Notes: a model not told the origin generated them from the sequence alone. Positions 42,664 to 51,713 are shown, counted from the first letter of the stretch. The stretch is DNA of 64,000 nt from Adhaeribacter_A terreus (GCF_042657365.1 NZ_JBHSKT010000001.1:310001-374000), one strand, 5' to 3'. Numbers and translations: made by a program.

Positions 42664-43248
42664 CTAACTGAAAAACGGCGCTAAATTTTCATCCATTTTC
42701 TGGCGGCCAACCCGGAAATCAATTGCCTGCCGCCGCGTTTCATTAAAATAATAAGTGAGTTTGATCAGCAAACCATATTCATCGCTGATCTCAAAACCCG
42801 TTATCAGAAAACCCGCTTTTAGTTTGGGAATAATTATCGTGTTGTTAGTAGCCTGATGATAACTGATCACCCGTTGAAAACCTGCTTCTTGCAGCAAATT
42901 CAGCACTTTGGGCAGCATGGCTTTGTAAATTCCTTGCTGCTGGTGCGCCGGAAAAATGCCGGTATTCGACATCGAAAAACTGTCTTTGTCTTTTTGTTCG
43001 CCTTTAAACCACCCGATTTTTTCTTCCCCTTTTTTCAGGTAAAAGCATAAACGGTAACTATTATCCAGATTTGAGCCGAGTTTTTCAAGCTGCTCATTTT
43101 CCATTTTCGATAACGCTTGCTGGTACGAAAAAGTAGAAGTTGCGCTGAAAACCTTCGGGCTGTTTGCCATAAAAAATGCGTCAAAAGCTGGTTTATCGGT
43201 AGCCGCTTCCAGGTAATAATCATCGAAAAGCGCTATGGTTTCAGGCAT
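42664..43248 (-). CDS. GNAT-family N-acetyltransferase
   Basis: 194 residues. The acetyl-CoA binding region is seen as FSMSNTGIFPAHQQQGIYKAM, where Q-Q-G-I-Y matches the R/Q-x-x-G-x-G/A loop, and YHQATNNTIIIPKLKAGF matches the following helix of the GNAT fold. Substrate unknown. The first seven codons (PETIALF) are the antisense of a CGSTA repeat that also covers the start codon. Confidence 0.75.
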   Translation of the reverse strand: MPETIALFDDYYLEAATDKPAFDAFFMANSPKVFSATSTFSYQQALSKMENEQLEKLGSNLDNSYRLCFYLKKGEEKIGWFKGEQKDKDSFSMSNTGIFPAHQQQGIYKAMLPKVLNLLQEAGFQRVISYHQATNNTIIIPKLKAGFLITGFEISDEYGLLIKLTYYFNETRRQAIDFRVGRQKMDENLAPFFS

Positions 43249-43256
43249 AAAAACTC
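43226..43256 (+). repeat. CGSTA repeat covering the GNAT start codon
   Basis: The plus strand reads AAAAGCGCTATGGTTT, CAGGCAT, AAAAACTC (one inserted G). The next copy, at 43610, has the same linker CAGGCATAAAAACT. Confidence 0.75.
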
Positions 43257-43310
43257 ACTTAAAATTGCTGAAGAAGAAGGTTCTGGAAAGAATTAAAGGT
43301 AGCAATATTA

Positions 43311-43511
43311 TTACAGTTTAAGCCGCTTTTTCACCCAATGCCCTTTCCAGAGCCACAAACCCGAAAGAATTACCACCGGCAAAAAAACGAACCGGGTGGC
43401 AAAAGCCGCTCTCGGAATTTCCGCCACCGGACCATAAATATAACCCAGGATCGGAATGCTCAGCAGTAAATGAATCCAGCGGATGAGTTTGCGTTCGGTA
43501 GAAGCTTTCAT
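43311..43511 (-). CDS. Small membrane protein, 66 residues
   Basis: The sequence has a short basic N-terminus (MKASTERKLIRWIH), two hydrophobic segments (LLLSIPILGYIYGPVAEI and FVFLPVVILSGLWLW) and a basic tail (KKRLKL). Similar two-helix proteins beginning RKLIRWIHL are common in Bacteroidota; the function is unknown. It stands alone, 62 bases upstream of the GNAT gene. Confidence 0.65.
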   Translation of the reverse strand: MKASTERKLIRWIHLLLSIPILGYIYGPVAEIPRAAFATRFVFLPVVILSGLWLWKGHWVKKRLKL

Positions 43512-43609
43512 GGCGTTTCATTTTAAATTTCAGCCAAATTGATAAAAAGCTCCGTTTCAGGAAAATGCTCTGCCAATAATTCCGGTTAAAACTACGATTC
43601 CGGCGGTGA

Positions 43610-43639
43610 AAAACCGTATGGTTTCAGGCATAAAAACTG
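43610..43639 (+). repeat. CGSTA repeat upstream of the small membrane gene
   Basis: It reads AAAACCGTATGGTTTC, AGGCAT, AAAAACTG. It is nearly identical to the copy at 43226, 380 bases away, suggesting a recent local copy. Confidence 0.75.
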
Positions 43640-43694
43640 CCTTGCCGCAAATTACCCGATCGCTGATTCAAACCATTCCCGCTAAAAAATACAG

Positions 43695-44303
43695 CTAACC
43701 CATTATAGTCCGGAAAGTAAGGTTAATTCTGGGTTTGGAAATTTTTTTGGTAGGCGGGAGGCGGTGCAGCCAGTTGGTTTGCGTTTCATCTTTCATCACC
43801 AGCAAACTACCGTGCTCCAACACCAGCGAAATCACTTCCTTGGTCTGTTTATGCTTAAAAGCAAATTTCCGTTCCGCCCCAAAACTCAAGGATGCAATAG
43901 CGCCGTTCTTAGCCAACGCCTTTTCATCGTCCGAGTGCCACGCCATGCTTTCTCCGCCGGTATGGTACAAATTCAGCAGGCACGAATTGAACGTAGCACC
44001 GGTTTTACTTTCCACCAGCGCTTTCAGTTCCAGCAATTCCGGCGTCCAGGGCAAAGCCTGTTTTGTGGTGTTCGAGTACGTATAAGAAAAGCCGCTGTCG
44101 CCGTACCAGGCCACTTTCCGTTTGGTTATAAAATGCTTCCCGAAAATATTCGCCTCGTCGTTTTTCCAAGCAATACTGTGCAGCAGCGCCTCATAAAACC
44201 GGTTCGCTTCCGGCAACGGCATAATTTTACCAAAATAATTTACCGTTCCGCCCTCGGGCAATAAGTTCGTGTTTTCGTCAGTATAATTACCAAACAGGTC
44301 CAT
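43695..44303 (-). CDS. AlkB-like 2-oxoglutarate/Fe(II) dioxygenase
   Basis: 203 residues from the ATG at 44303. Fe ligands are visible in SMAWHSDDE (HxD) and WLHRLPPT (distal His); the 2-oxoglutarate-binding arginines lie in KPRINLTFR. The PYGDSGFSYTYS-type segment (WYGDSGFSYTYSNTTK) is the usual nucleotide-lid region of AlkB homologues that repair alkylated bases by oxidative demethylation. It is a stand-alone gene and not in an ada operon. Confidence 0.88.
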   Translation of the reverse strand: MDLFGNYTDENTNLLPEGGTVNYFGKIMPLPEANRFYEALLHSIAWKNDEANIFGKHFITKRKVAWYGDSGFSYTYSNTTKQALPWTPELLELKALVESKTGATFNSCLLNLYHTGGESMAWHSDDEKALAKNGAIASLSFGAERKFAFKHKQTKEVISLVLEHGSLLVMKDETQTNWLHRLPPTKKISKPRINLTFRTIMG

Positions 44304-44447
44304 TTTCAGAATTTTAAATGTAGGGCGTGTCCCTTTGGGCCGGGCTATTCGCTGCAATTCCTCGCTGCGCTGCGGGCTTTCCGCTGCTATCCCTCACGCA
44401 CTTTCAGCCAACGTTTTTTGCCAAAAATAACAGGTTTCCTCTTAATA

Positions 44448-44477
44448 AAAACGGTAGGGTTTAAGGCATAAAAAGTC
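44448..44477 (+). repeat. CGSTA repeat upstream of the PadR operon
   Basis: It reads AAAACGGTAGGGTTTA, AGGCAT, AAAAAGTC. Confidence 0.8.
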
Positions 44478-44543
44478 GCGCATTCGTTTTCTTTTCAACC
44501 ATTTTCCATTTCCCCGAAAACTTTTTCAATACCTTTAAGTATA

Positions 44544-44564
44544 ATGCATAAGAAAATTATGTAT
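44544..44564. promoter_or_regulatory. Candidate PadR operator
   Basis: The arms ATGCATAA and TTATGTAT pair at seven of eight positions across a 5-base gap, 28 bases before the PadR start codon. PadR-family dimers bind such ATGT/ACAT-type inverted repeats, and autoregulation is usual. Confidence 0.5.
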
Positions 44565-44592
44565 CTTAACGTTCAGATTACAAACCTTAAAA

Positions 44593-44934
44593 ATGATCTA
44601 TTCCTCCGAACTCATAAAAGGCACGCTCAAAACCATCGTCCTGAAATTGCTGGAAGACAACAAGCGCATGTACGGCTACGAAATAACCCAGAAAGTGAAA
44701 GAACTGACCTCCGAAAAAATTCAGATCACCGAAGGCGCTTTGTACCCCACTTTGCACGCGTTGGAAGACGCCGGCCTGGTACGCACGGAAACCGAATACA
44801 TTGGCAAGCGCGTGCGCAAATACTACAGCCTGAGCGCCGAAGGCAAAACCAAAGCCAAAGAAAAAGTAAGCGAGCTGGCCGATTTTATGGAAACCATGAA
44901 ATTTCTGTTAGACCTCAAACCGCAGGGAATTTAA
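44593..44934 (+). CDS. PadR-family transcriptional regulator
   Basis: 113 residues with the PadR winged helix: LIKGTLKTIVLKLLEDNKRM, YGYEITQKVKELTS, ITEGALYPTLHALEDAGLV and the wing GKRVRKYYSLSAEGKTK. It is directly followed by a membrane protein gene: the TAA stop abuts the next ATG with no gap. A PadR gene next to a membrane protein gene of this kind is a recurrent unit in Bacteroidota. Confidence 0.92.
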   Translation: MIYSSELIKGTLKTIVLKLLEDNKRMYGYEITQKVKELTSEKIQITEGALYPTLHALEDAGLVRTETEYIGKRVRKYYSLSAEGKTKAKEKVSELADFMETMKFLLDLKPQGI

Positions 44935-46098
44935 ATGTATTGCCTCAGTGAAAAACAAATAGATTTCATTCTCCACGACATCCGGGCCCGCGGCGTGGAA
45001 ATGGAAACTTTGCAGCACGATCTGCTTGATCACGTCTGCTGCATCATTGAGCAAAACCTCGAAGCAAACGGCAACTTCGAGGACTTTTATTTCGCCACCA
45101 TCCAGACTTTTTACAAGCAGGAATTAAAGGAAATAGAAGAAGAAACGCTGTTTTTATTAACCAACAAAAATTATTACGCCATGAAAAAGATCATGCTTAC
45201 CAGCGGCGCTTTTTCCGCCATTGTTCTCAGTTTCGGCATCGTGTTCAAGTTCATGCACTGGCCCGGCGCCGGCGTGCTCATCGTTTCCGGAATCGCACTT
45301 TTTAGCCTGCTTTTCCTACCGTTATTGTTCACCCTCAAACTAAAGGAAAAAGAACAGGCACAAAGTCAGTTTATTTTAGCCGCCGGCACGCTCAGCGCCA
45401 TTTTATTTAGTTTGAGCACCCTCTTTAAACTCATGCACTGGCCGCTGGCAAATGTGCTGGGTTTAACCGCCATTGGTATTATGTTGCTGTTGTTTTTGCC
45501 GGTTTATTTTTTCACCGGAATCCGCAACGCCGAAACCAAAATGAATTCTATTGTAACCTCCATTTTAATTGTAGCCGGCTCCGGATTGCTCATGTCTTTG
45601 GTGCGTTCTCCGGGCAGTTCCACCAAAATAAATGAACTGAATACCCGGTATTTTCTCCGCAACGAACAGATCCTGCAAAATGAACAAAAGCAAGTAGCCA
45701 ACCTGCTGAAACTAAAACCTGTAAATTCAGAAACTGTAGCCGAAAGCCAGAAAATAAACGCGATGTGCGAAGAACTGAAAGCCTATATTTTAGAAAGAGA
45801 AACCGGCCGTAAAATACTTCCCGCCGAGCTGAATAAGGAGCAAGATCTGCTGACCGACGGCTGGGTGCGCGATTATTTTAAAGATGATCTGCCGGCTGCA
45901 AAAAAACTGCAAACCCTGAAAGCACTGGCCGAAAAATACAACAAAATGCATGCTGCAACTACCAGTTTTCAGCCCATTCCGGTAGAGGCCAGCGTGTTAG
46001 ATAAAAGCGAAGAACGGGTAACGGGTGCCTTAAACGGTTTCATCCAGATCCAGATGCTCGTACTGCAAAACCAGCGCGAAATGCTGGCGGCTGAATAG
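44935..46098 (+). CDS. Membrane protein of the PadR operon with GldL-like HWP helices
   Basis: 387 residues. An N-terminal cytoplasmic segment (LSEKQIDFILHDIRARG ... LLDHVCCIIEQ) is followed by four to six membrane helices (about 80-215) and a long helical C-terminal region. Two helices start with near-identical motifs, FKFMHWPGAGVLIVSG and FKLMHWPLANVLGLTA; an FKxxHWPGA motif also occurs in GldL, the T9SS motor protein. The similarity could reflect a shared helix type only. It is likely the target of the PadR regulator. Confidence 0.7.
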   Translation: MYCLSEKQIDFILHDIRARGVEMETLQHDLLDHVCCIIEQNLEANGNFEDFYFATIQTFYKQELKEIEEETLFLLTNKNYYAMKKIMLTSGAFSAIVLSFGIVFKFMHWPGAGVLIVSGIALFSLLFLPLLFTLKLKEKEQAQSQFILAAGTLSAILFSLSTLFKLMHWPLANVLGLTAIGIMLLLFLPVYFFTGIRNAETKMNSIVTSILIVAGSGLLMSLVRSPGSSTKINELNTRYFLRNEQILQNEQKQVANLLKLKPVNSETVAESQKINAMCEELKAYILERETGRKILPAELNKEQDLLTDGWVRDYFKDDLPAAKKLQTLKALAEKYNKMHAATTSFQPIPVEASVLDKSEERVTGALNGFIQIQMLVLQNQREMLAAE

Positions 46099-46101
46099 CT
46101 G

Positions 46102-46162
46102 AAAACGGTATCCTTTTAAGCAAAAAAACTCCGCACAAATTAAAGCTGCGGAGTTTTTTTTT
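46102..46162 (+). terminator. CGSTA repeat plus terminator of the PadR operon
   Basis: The repeat at 46102-46131 (AAAACGGTATCCTTTT, AAGC, AAAAAAACT) flows into a hairpin with arms AACTCCGCA and TGCGGAGTT followed by eight or more T residues. Confidence 0.85.
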
Positions 46163-46179
46163 GAAGAAAATCAAGTGAC

Positions 46180-46656
46180 TTAAGCTAAGACTTTACTCTT
46201 TATCACGCGTTTCAGCGCTGTAATATAACCCAAATGCAAGCCCTCGTGGAAAGGAATAAAAGAGATCGCTTCGTCTATATTTTTAATATCTACACCATAG
46301 CGGGTAGTCCAGGGCGTGTAGTTGGTAAATAGGTTTTGCTGGTAATCTGCTTCAAGTTGGTCTAAGGTAGAGAACAGAAGTGCTTTTATTGCCTCAACTT
46401 CTTCAGCGCTCACGTTTCGCTCAGGTTTACTTTCGGGTTTGTAAGCCTTGAAATATGCTTCATCAATAACAGGCATTTTTAAGCCCGCCCGAAAATAACA
46501 AACACCCTGCTGCGCCGCCGTTAAGTGAGCCACATTCCAGATAATGTTGTTGTTAAAACCGGCCGGAATTTCGTTCAGTTCTTCTACGGTCAGGCCTTCG
46601 AGCAGTGCGAGTAAAGCCGTACGGGTTTTGCGAATGGTTTCTAATTGCGGATGCAT
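46180..46656 (-). CDS. DinB-family protein
   Basis: 158 residues, four-helix bundle. The metal-binding histidine triad is visible: IIWNVAHLTAAQQ and IPFHEGLHLGYI. DinB-like proteins include thiol-dependent transferases such as BstA/YfiT types; the substrate here is unknown. Single gene, convergent with the PadR operon. Confidence 0.85.
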   Translation of the reverse strand: MHPQLETIRKTRTALLALLEGLTVEELNEIPAGFNNNIIWNVAHLTAAQQGVCYFRAGLKMPVIDEAYFKAYKPESKPERNVSAEEVEAIKALLFSTLDQLEADYQQNLFTNYTPWTTRYGVDIKNIDEAISFIPFHEGLHLGYITALKRVIKSKVLA

Positions 46657-46810
46657 GATTCGGTGTTTTTTGTGAAATCTGAATGGAATAAACCACCGAA
46701 AGTTAGAAGGAAATTTCCCAAAAGCAAACTTCCAATAGCTGTCTCCCGACTGCCTTTTTTAGTTCATTTCTTGGAGCTTGAAAAGTAGAATAAAATCAAA
46801 TCTCAAAATT

Positions 46811-46930
46811 CATTGCTGGCTGCTTTAGCTGACGGAAAAGCAAGATGTTTTCGAATGGCTTTAGCCAAAATTTTCTGCAAGAGATTTAAGCTTAAACCAA
46901 TGTAATCGTCAGCTAGAGCAGCCGGCAATG
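46811..46930. repeat. Palindromic element with 24-base inverted ends
   Basis: The left arm 46811-46834 (begins CATTGCTGGCTGC, ends TAGCTGACG) and right arm 46907-46930 (begins CGTCAGCTAG, ends GGCAATG) pair at about 22 of 24 positions. The palindrome GGCTTTAGCC lies between them at 46857. No frame is inside. It has the form of a small non-autonomous element. Confidence 0.65.
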
Positions 46931-46967
46931 GAATAGATATTTTGAAAAAAAGAATTGTTTCAATCCT

Positions 46968-48389
46968 TTACCACAACCCGAAATAACTCAGCAGCCAGAA
47001 ATACCCATACGTCAGAAAAAGCGTGCAAACGCCAAGGAAAATTCCGGTCGTAGCAAAGTCGGAAGTAGTAACCTCGCCGGTGGCGTAAGCTATAGCATTG
47101 GGTGGCGTGCTGATGGGCAAAGCCATGCTGCTGCTTGCCATAACCGCCAGCCCGATCGCCATAAATTTCATATTCACATCCGGTAAAAGCTGCGCCAGGG
47201 AAATAGCCATTGGAATAAACAGAATAGCCGTAGTCGTGTTCGACATGAACGTTCCCAGCAACATGGTAAGGGCAAAGGTAATCAGCACGATCCAGTTACT
47301 TTCCAGCGGAAGCATGCCGGCAATTACTTTATCCAGCCCGGTCAGGCTCATGCCTTGGCCCAACGCCAGACCACCGGCAATCACAAACAGAATATTCCAT
47401 TCCAGGCTGTTAAATTCCTTCGCATTCAGAAAGCCCGTAGCCGTAAACATGATAACCGGAAACAACGCCACAACCGCCGCCGGCACGCCATGAGTGCTAT
47501 CGGTAAGCCAAAGCAGCACGGTAATGGTAAAAACCAGCATCACAAAATAGCCACTTTTCGGGAACGGTTTTATTTCTATGGGCGGTAATTGCAAGGGCAT
47601 GGCCGGCCGGTATCTATACCAGATCAGGAAATACGTGAGCAGAAAAAGCGCCAGTACCAGCGGCGTCATGATCACCATCCAGGTCAGAAAATCTACCCGC
47701 ACACCTTCCTGGGCCAGCAAACCAATGGCAATGGCATTGGGCGGCGAACTGATGGGCGTCATAAGGCCGCCAATGCCCGCCGCAAACGGAATTCCCAGGG
47801 TAAGTGCTTTCCGGAAAGGATTGCCCACCGGCACCGAACCCAGGAACGTACCGGTAAGCGTGATCATCATGGCGGTAGTAGCGGTATTGCTGATCCACAT
47901 CCCAAAAACCATGGTAGAAACCATTACCCCCAGCAAAACCCTTCCCGCCGAAAACCCGAAAACCCGTAGCACCAGACTCGAAACATACTGGTCTACGTTT
48001 ACTTTTACGCCCACTTTTGCCAGAATAAAACCACCCAGAAAAAGCACAATAATGGGGTCGGAAATAGGAGCAAGGAAGTTCCGGTACGGAATAGGTTCGT
48101 TGCCTGGAATCTGCAGCATCGCCCAATTGCCCGGGTTACCCAGAAACAGGATCTGGGCCCCTATTATAAGCAAAGAAGTTGCAAAAAGCGGAATGGTTTC
48201 GGAAGCCCAAAGCAAAGCCGCCGCCACCAGAATACCCAACATATACGCCACCGGTTCGCCCAAAGCCGGAGCACTTTGCTGCGCAATTAAAACCGCTACA
48301 AAAATTATAAATGCAAACTGCAGAAACCGCCCCAAAGCCGAAGCCCGGAAATCTAAAAATCGTTGCCTGAACGTTTGTAATGCGCGCAT
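46968..48389 (-). CDS. SLC13/DASS-family anion transporter
   Basis: About 474 residues from the ATG at 48389, with 11-12 hydrophobic segments. The two family signatures that bind sodium and carboxylate are visible: PISSPPNAIAIG and PISTPPNAIAYATG, each in a re-entrant hairpin. WISNTATTAMMI and FMSNTTTAILFIP are the matching unwound helices with SNT. It is predicted to import dicarboxylates or similar anions with sodium. No regulator gene is adjacent. Confidence 0.9.
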   Translation of the reverse strand: MRALQTFRQRFLDFRASALGRFLQFAFIIFVAVLIAQQSAPALGEPVAYMLGILVAAALLWASETIPLFATSLLIIGAQILFLGNPGNWAMLQIPGNEPIPYRNFLAPISDPIIVLFLGGFILAKVGVKVNVDQYVSSLVLRVFGFSAGRVLLGVMVSTMVFGMWISNTATTAMMITLTGTFLGSVPVGNPFRKALTLGIPFAAGIGGLMTPISSPPNAIAIGLLAQEGVRVDFLTWMVIMTPLVLALFLLTYFLIWYRYRPAMPLQLPPIEIKPFPKSGYFVMLVFTITVLLWLTDSTHGVPAAVVALFPVIMFTATGFLNAKEFNSLEWNILFVIAGGLALGQGMSLTGLDKVIAGMLPLESNWIVLITFALTMLLGTFMSNTTTAILFIPMAISLAQLLPDVNMKFMAIGLAVMASSSMALPISTPPNAIAYATGEVTTSDFATTGIFLGVCTLFLTYGYFWLLSYFGLW

Positions 48390-48530
48390 GAATTTTTGAA
48401 AGGCAGTTGGTTCGCAGATGTAAAATAAAGCTTTCCGGAAACAAATACACATCCAACACTTTTGCCTTCCTGTTCCGGCTCATTTTTACGCCTGCTGCCT
48501 TCCTGGGTTCATTCCCTGAAATTAGAAAGT

Positions 48531-48560
48531 AAAACGGTAGGTTTTTGAAGGAAAAAACTA
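48531..48560 (+). repeat. CGSTA repeat upstream of the MarR operon
   Basis: It reads AAAACGGTAGGTTTTT, GAAGG, AAAAAACTA. Confidence 0.7.
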
Positions 48561-48581
48561 TAAGATACTTTAAAAAAATAA

Positions 48582-48617
48582 TTATCTTTGTTGCTAAGAT
48601 AATTAATAGCTAAGATA
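48582..48617 (+). promoter_or_regulatory. Promoter box overlapping a MarR-type operator
   Basis: TATCTTTG at 48583-48590 matches the -7 box TAnnTTTG. It overlaps the inverted repeat TTATCTT / AAGATAA (48582-48588 and 48596-48602), a form typical of MarR operators. The half-site word GCTAAGATA is also repeated 16 bases apart (48593, 48609). This predicts repression by the first gene product. Confidence 0.6.
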
Positions 48618-48621
48618 TAAA

Positions 48622-49077
48622 ATGGACGAAGCACTGATCAATGGGTTTAGAAAACTGAGTCAGCAATACGCCTACACTTCCATTCAAATGCATGAAGCTG
48701 TAGCCCGCAAAGCAGGACTTTCGGGAACTGACCATAAGTATTTAGGTTTCCTGCTCCAGAAAGGGCAAATGACCGCCGGCGAACTTGCCAATTTAACTGG
48801 CCTGACCACCGGTGCCGTTACCGGTTTAATAGACAGATTCGAAAAGAAAGGTTTGGTTAAACGCAAGTTTGCAGAAAACGACCGGCGCAAGATCATAATC
48901 GAGCCCGACACCGCAACCATCATGGCCCTTTTAGAACCGCTTTATAAAGAATATCGGAAAAAGTCGGAAGAACTAACGGTTTCATTTTCAGACGAGCAGA
49001 TCAGGGTTACAGAAACCTACTTCATAAAAGCCATTGAAATCATGCAGGAAACAACCCAAAAACTGAACAATAAATAA
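48622..49077 (+). CDS. MarR-family transcriptional regulator
   Basis: 151 residues with the MarR winged helix: LGFLLQKGQMTAGELANL, TGLTTGAVTGLIDRFEKKGL and the wing VKRKFAENDRRKIIIE. It is the first gene of a three-gene unit with rph 8 bases downstream, suggesting that a ligand, possibly a rifamycin-like compound, relieves repression of the resistance gene. The ligand is inference. Confidence 0.92.
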   Translation: MDEALINGFRKLSQQYAYTSIQMHEAVARKAGLSGTDHKYLGFLLQKGQMTAGELANLTGLTTGAVTGLIDRFEKKGLVKRKFAENDRRKIIIEPDTATIMALLEPLYKEYRKKSEELTVSFSDEQIRVTETYFIKAIEIMQETTQKLNNK

Positions 49078-49085
49078 TCGTTAAT

Positions 49086-51713
49086 ATGAAGCATATGAGT
49101 TCGTTCGTTTCAGGTTTTCAGGATTTAGACAGAACAAAAACCAGGCTGGCAGGTGGCAAAGGCGCAAACCTGGGTGAACTGCTCCGGATCAGAGAGATCC
49201 GGGTGCCGGCTGGCTTCTGCATTTCTACCGAAGCTTTTAAAAAGATCATTTCGAAAACGCGATCAGTTAACGAATTACTTGATAAGTTATCGTTGCTGAA
49301 AACGGAAGATCGGGCAGAAATTACTGCTCTTAGTGCCGAGCTCCGCGGGGCAATTGAACAGGCACCAATTCCACACGAAATGCAGGAAGAAGTGGTGCAG
49401 CAACTGCAACAGCTCGGAGAAAAAAATGCCTTTGCTATACGTTCAAGCGCAACCGCAGAAGACCTGCCAACCGCATCCTTTGCCGGCCAGCAGGATACCT
49501 ATCTGAACATTATCGGAGAAGCAGAAATTCTGAAACATATCAGCAAATGCTGGGCATCGTTGTTTACCGAGCGGGCTGTGATCTACCGGCTTCAGCATAG
49601 TTTCGATCATCGGAAAGTGCAGATGGGGGTGGTTGTTCAGCAAATGGTTCTTCCGCAGGCCGCCGGCATTATGTTTACCGCCGATCCTGTAACTTCTAAC
49701 CGGAAAATTGTATCGATTGATGCCAGCTTTGGTCTTGGTGAAGCGCTGGTTGCCGGAATTGTAAATGCCGATAACTATAAGGTCCGAAATGAAGAAATTA
49801 TCACCAGGGAAATATCCACTAAGAAACGGGCTATTCATGCCTTAAAAAATGGCGGAATACAGGAACTCCCGATCGAAATTCAGCAACAAAACGAACAGGT
49901 ACTGACGGATGCGCAGATCTTACAACTAGCGCGTTTAGGTCGAAAGATCAAACAACATTTCGGAAGCCCGCAGGACATTGAATGGTGCCTGGCCGATGAT
50001 GATTTTTACATCGTTCAGAGCCGGCCGATCACAACATTATTTCCCATTCCGGAAGCGCAGGATCAGGAAAAGCACGTGTATGTTTCCGTAGGTCACCAGC
50101 AAATGATGACCGACGCCATGAAACCGCTGGGACTTTCCGTTTGGCAATTAACGGCGCTTCGCCCTATGCAAACGGCCGGAGGAAGATTGTTCGTCGATTT
50201 TACACCTTTGCTGGCCGCAACGGCCACCAGGGAAAAAATTATGGCTACGTTGGAGCAATCGGAACCCCTGATAAAAGATGCACTTCAGACTATTCTGGAG
50301 CGGGAAGGTTTTATAAAAACGGTATCGTTTGAGGCAGAAAAACCCGGGGCCGGAAAACGTACCAGCCTCATATCTGCCGCGGGCTTCCGTAACCAGATAG
50401 AAAATGATCCGGAAATTGTGGCGGCGTTAATCAAACGTAGCTGCATAGAACTGGAAGCATTAAAACAAGCCATTCAACAGAAATCTGGTGCAGAACTATT
50501 CGACTTTATTCTGGAAGATCTGCAGCAGCTTAAAAAGTTTTTAGCCGACCCGCAAAGCATCGCTGCGATCATGGCTTTTATGGATGCTTCCGCCTGGCTC
50601 AACGAAAAGATGTTTGAATGGCTGGGGGAAAAAAACGTTGCCGATACGCTTTCCCAATCGGTAGACAATAACGTTACATCGGAAATGGGGCTGGCACTGC
50701 TCGATGTCGCCGATGCCATTCGCCCGTATCCGGAAGTTATTGCGTGGCTGCAACAGGTTAAAGATGATAATTTTTTAAATGAACTGGCAACGCTGAAAGG
50801 TGGGCCGGAAGTGAAAGCCGCCATCCGGAATTTCCTGGACAAATACGGCATGCGCTGCGCCGGAGAAATTGACATTACCAGAACCCGCTGGCGCGAAAAA
50901 CCAACTACACTTCTACCGATCATTTTGAGCAACATCCGGAACTTTGAGCCGGGCGCCGGAAAGCGGAAATTTGAGAAAGGAAAACAGGAAGCTTTGGAAA
51001 AAGAACGGGAAATATTGACGCGTTTAAAACAACTTCCGGAAAGTGAACAAAAGGCTGCGGAAACAAAGCAAATGATCGACCTGATCCGGAATTTTGCCGG
51101 CTACCGCGAATACCCGAAATACGTTTGGGTTAGCCATTATTTTGTTTACAAACAGGCGTTGCTGCAGGAAGCCGAAAAGCTCGTACAAGCCAATGTGTTT
51201 CAGGAAAAAGAAGATTGTTTCTATCTCACTTTCGAAGAATTTCAGGAAGTTGTAAAAAGCAAGAATCTGGATTACGAGCTAATTCGCCAACGAAAAGAAA
51301 CTCACAACCATTATGAAAAACTAACCCTGCCGCGCGTGATCACTTCCGAGGGCGAAATAATTGCGGGTACGTACAAACGGGAAGATCTTCCGGCCAGCGC
51401 TTTAGCGGGATTGGCAGTTTCTGCGGGTGTAATAGAAGGGCGCGCACGCGTTATTTTAAACATGGCCGAAGCCGATCTGGAAGAAGGCGACATTTTAGTT
51501 ACCACGTTCACAGATCCCAGCTGGACCCCTCTTTTCGTTTCCATAAAAGGCCTGGTTACCGAAGTTGGCGGACTGATGACCCACGGCGCCGTAATTGCGC
51601 GGGAATATGGCTTGCCGGCTGTAGTAGGAGTAGAAAATGCCACCAGCCTGATAAAAGACGGGCAACGCATTCGGATAAACGGAACGGATGGATTTATAGA
51701 AATTATGGCATGA
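49086..51713 (+). CDS. rph: Rifamycin-inactivating phosphotransferase (rifampin phosphotransferase)
   Basis: 875 residues, matching the length and full three-domain order of Rph. The N-terminal ATP-binding domain (to about 315) has GGKGANLGEL, AIRSSATAEDLPTASFAGQQ and PQDIEWCLADD. The central rifamycin-binding region (about 325-755) has HQQMMTDAMKPLGLSVWQ and KYGMRCAGEIDITRTRW. The C-terminal swivelling domain carries the phospho-accepting His in GGLMTHGAVIAREYGLPAVV. Rph enzymes use ATP to phosphorylate rifampin at the ansa hydroxyl, with a phospho-His intermediate. This separates it from ordinary PEP synthase, which shares only the end domains. A CGSTA-like sequence at 50316-50345 encodes KTVSFEAEKP in frame. 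Confidence 0.88.
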   Translation: MKHMSSFVSGFQDLDRTKTRLAGGKGANLGELLRIREIRVPAGFCISTEAFKKIISKTRSVNELLDKLSLLKTEDRAEITALSAELRGAIEQAPIPHEMQEEVVQQLQQLGEKNAFAIRSSATAEDLPTASFAGQQDTYLNIIGEAEILKHISKCWASLFTERAVIYRLQHSFDHRKVQMGVVVQQMVLPQAAGIMFTADPVTSNRKIVSIDASFGLGEALVAGIVNADNYKVRNEEIITREISTKKRAIHALKNGGIQELPIEIQQQNEQVLTDAQILQLARLGRKIKQHFGSPQDIEWCLADDDFYIVQSRPITTLFPIPEAQDQEKHVYVSVGHQQMMTDAMKPLGLSVWQLTALRPMQTAGGRLFVDFTPLLAATATREKIMATLEQSEPLIKDALQTILEREGFIKTVSFEAEKPGAGKRTSLISAAGFRNQIENDPEIVAALIKRSCIELEALKQAIQQKSGAELFDFILEDLQQLKKFLADPQSIAAIMAFMDASAWLNEKMFEWLGEKNVADTLSQSVDNNVTSEMGLALLDVADAIRPYPEVIAWLQQVKDDNFLNELATLKGGPEVKAAIRNFLDKYGMRCAGEIDITRTRWREKPTTLLPIILSNIRNFEPGAGKRKFEKGKQEALEKEREILTRLKQLPESEQKAAETKQMIDLIRNFAGYREYPKYVWVSHYFVYKQALLQEAEKLVQANVFQEKEDCFYLTFEEFQEVVKSKNLDYELIRQRKETHNHYEKLTLPRVITSEGEIIAGTYKREDLPASALAGLAVSAGVIEGRARVILNMAEADLEEGDILVTTFTDPSWTPLFVSIKGLVTEVGGLMTHGAVIAREYGLPAVVGVENATSLIKDGQRIRINGTDGFIEIMA
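50316..50345 (+). repeat. CGSTA-like sequence inside rph
   Basis: It reads AAAACGGTATCGTTTG, AGGCAG, AAAAACCC and is read as Lys-Thr-Val-Ser-Phe, the same frame as the copies inside the ABC ATPase and HupE-like genes. Confidence 0.5.

Noticed and set aside
47578..48399. 273-codon plus-strand frame opposite the SLC13-type transporter gene
   Set aside because: It is basic, low in recognisable motifs and lies wholly antisense to a gene with clear family signatures.
49086..51713. Reading the 875-residue protein as PEP synthase
   Set aside because: The middle region matches Rph and not the PEP-utilising enzyme pattern, and the context is a MarR operon.
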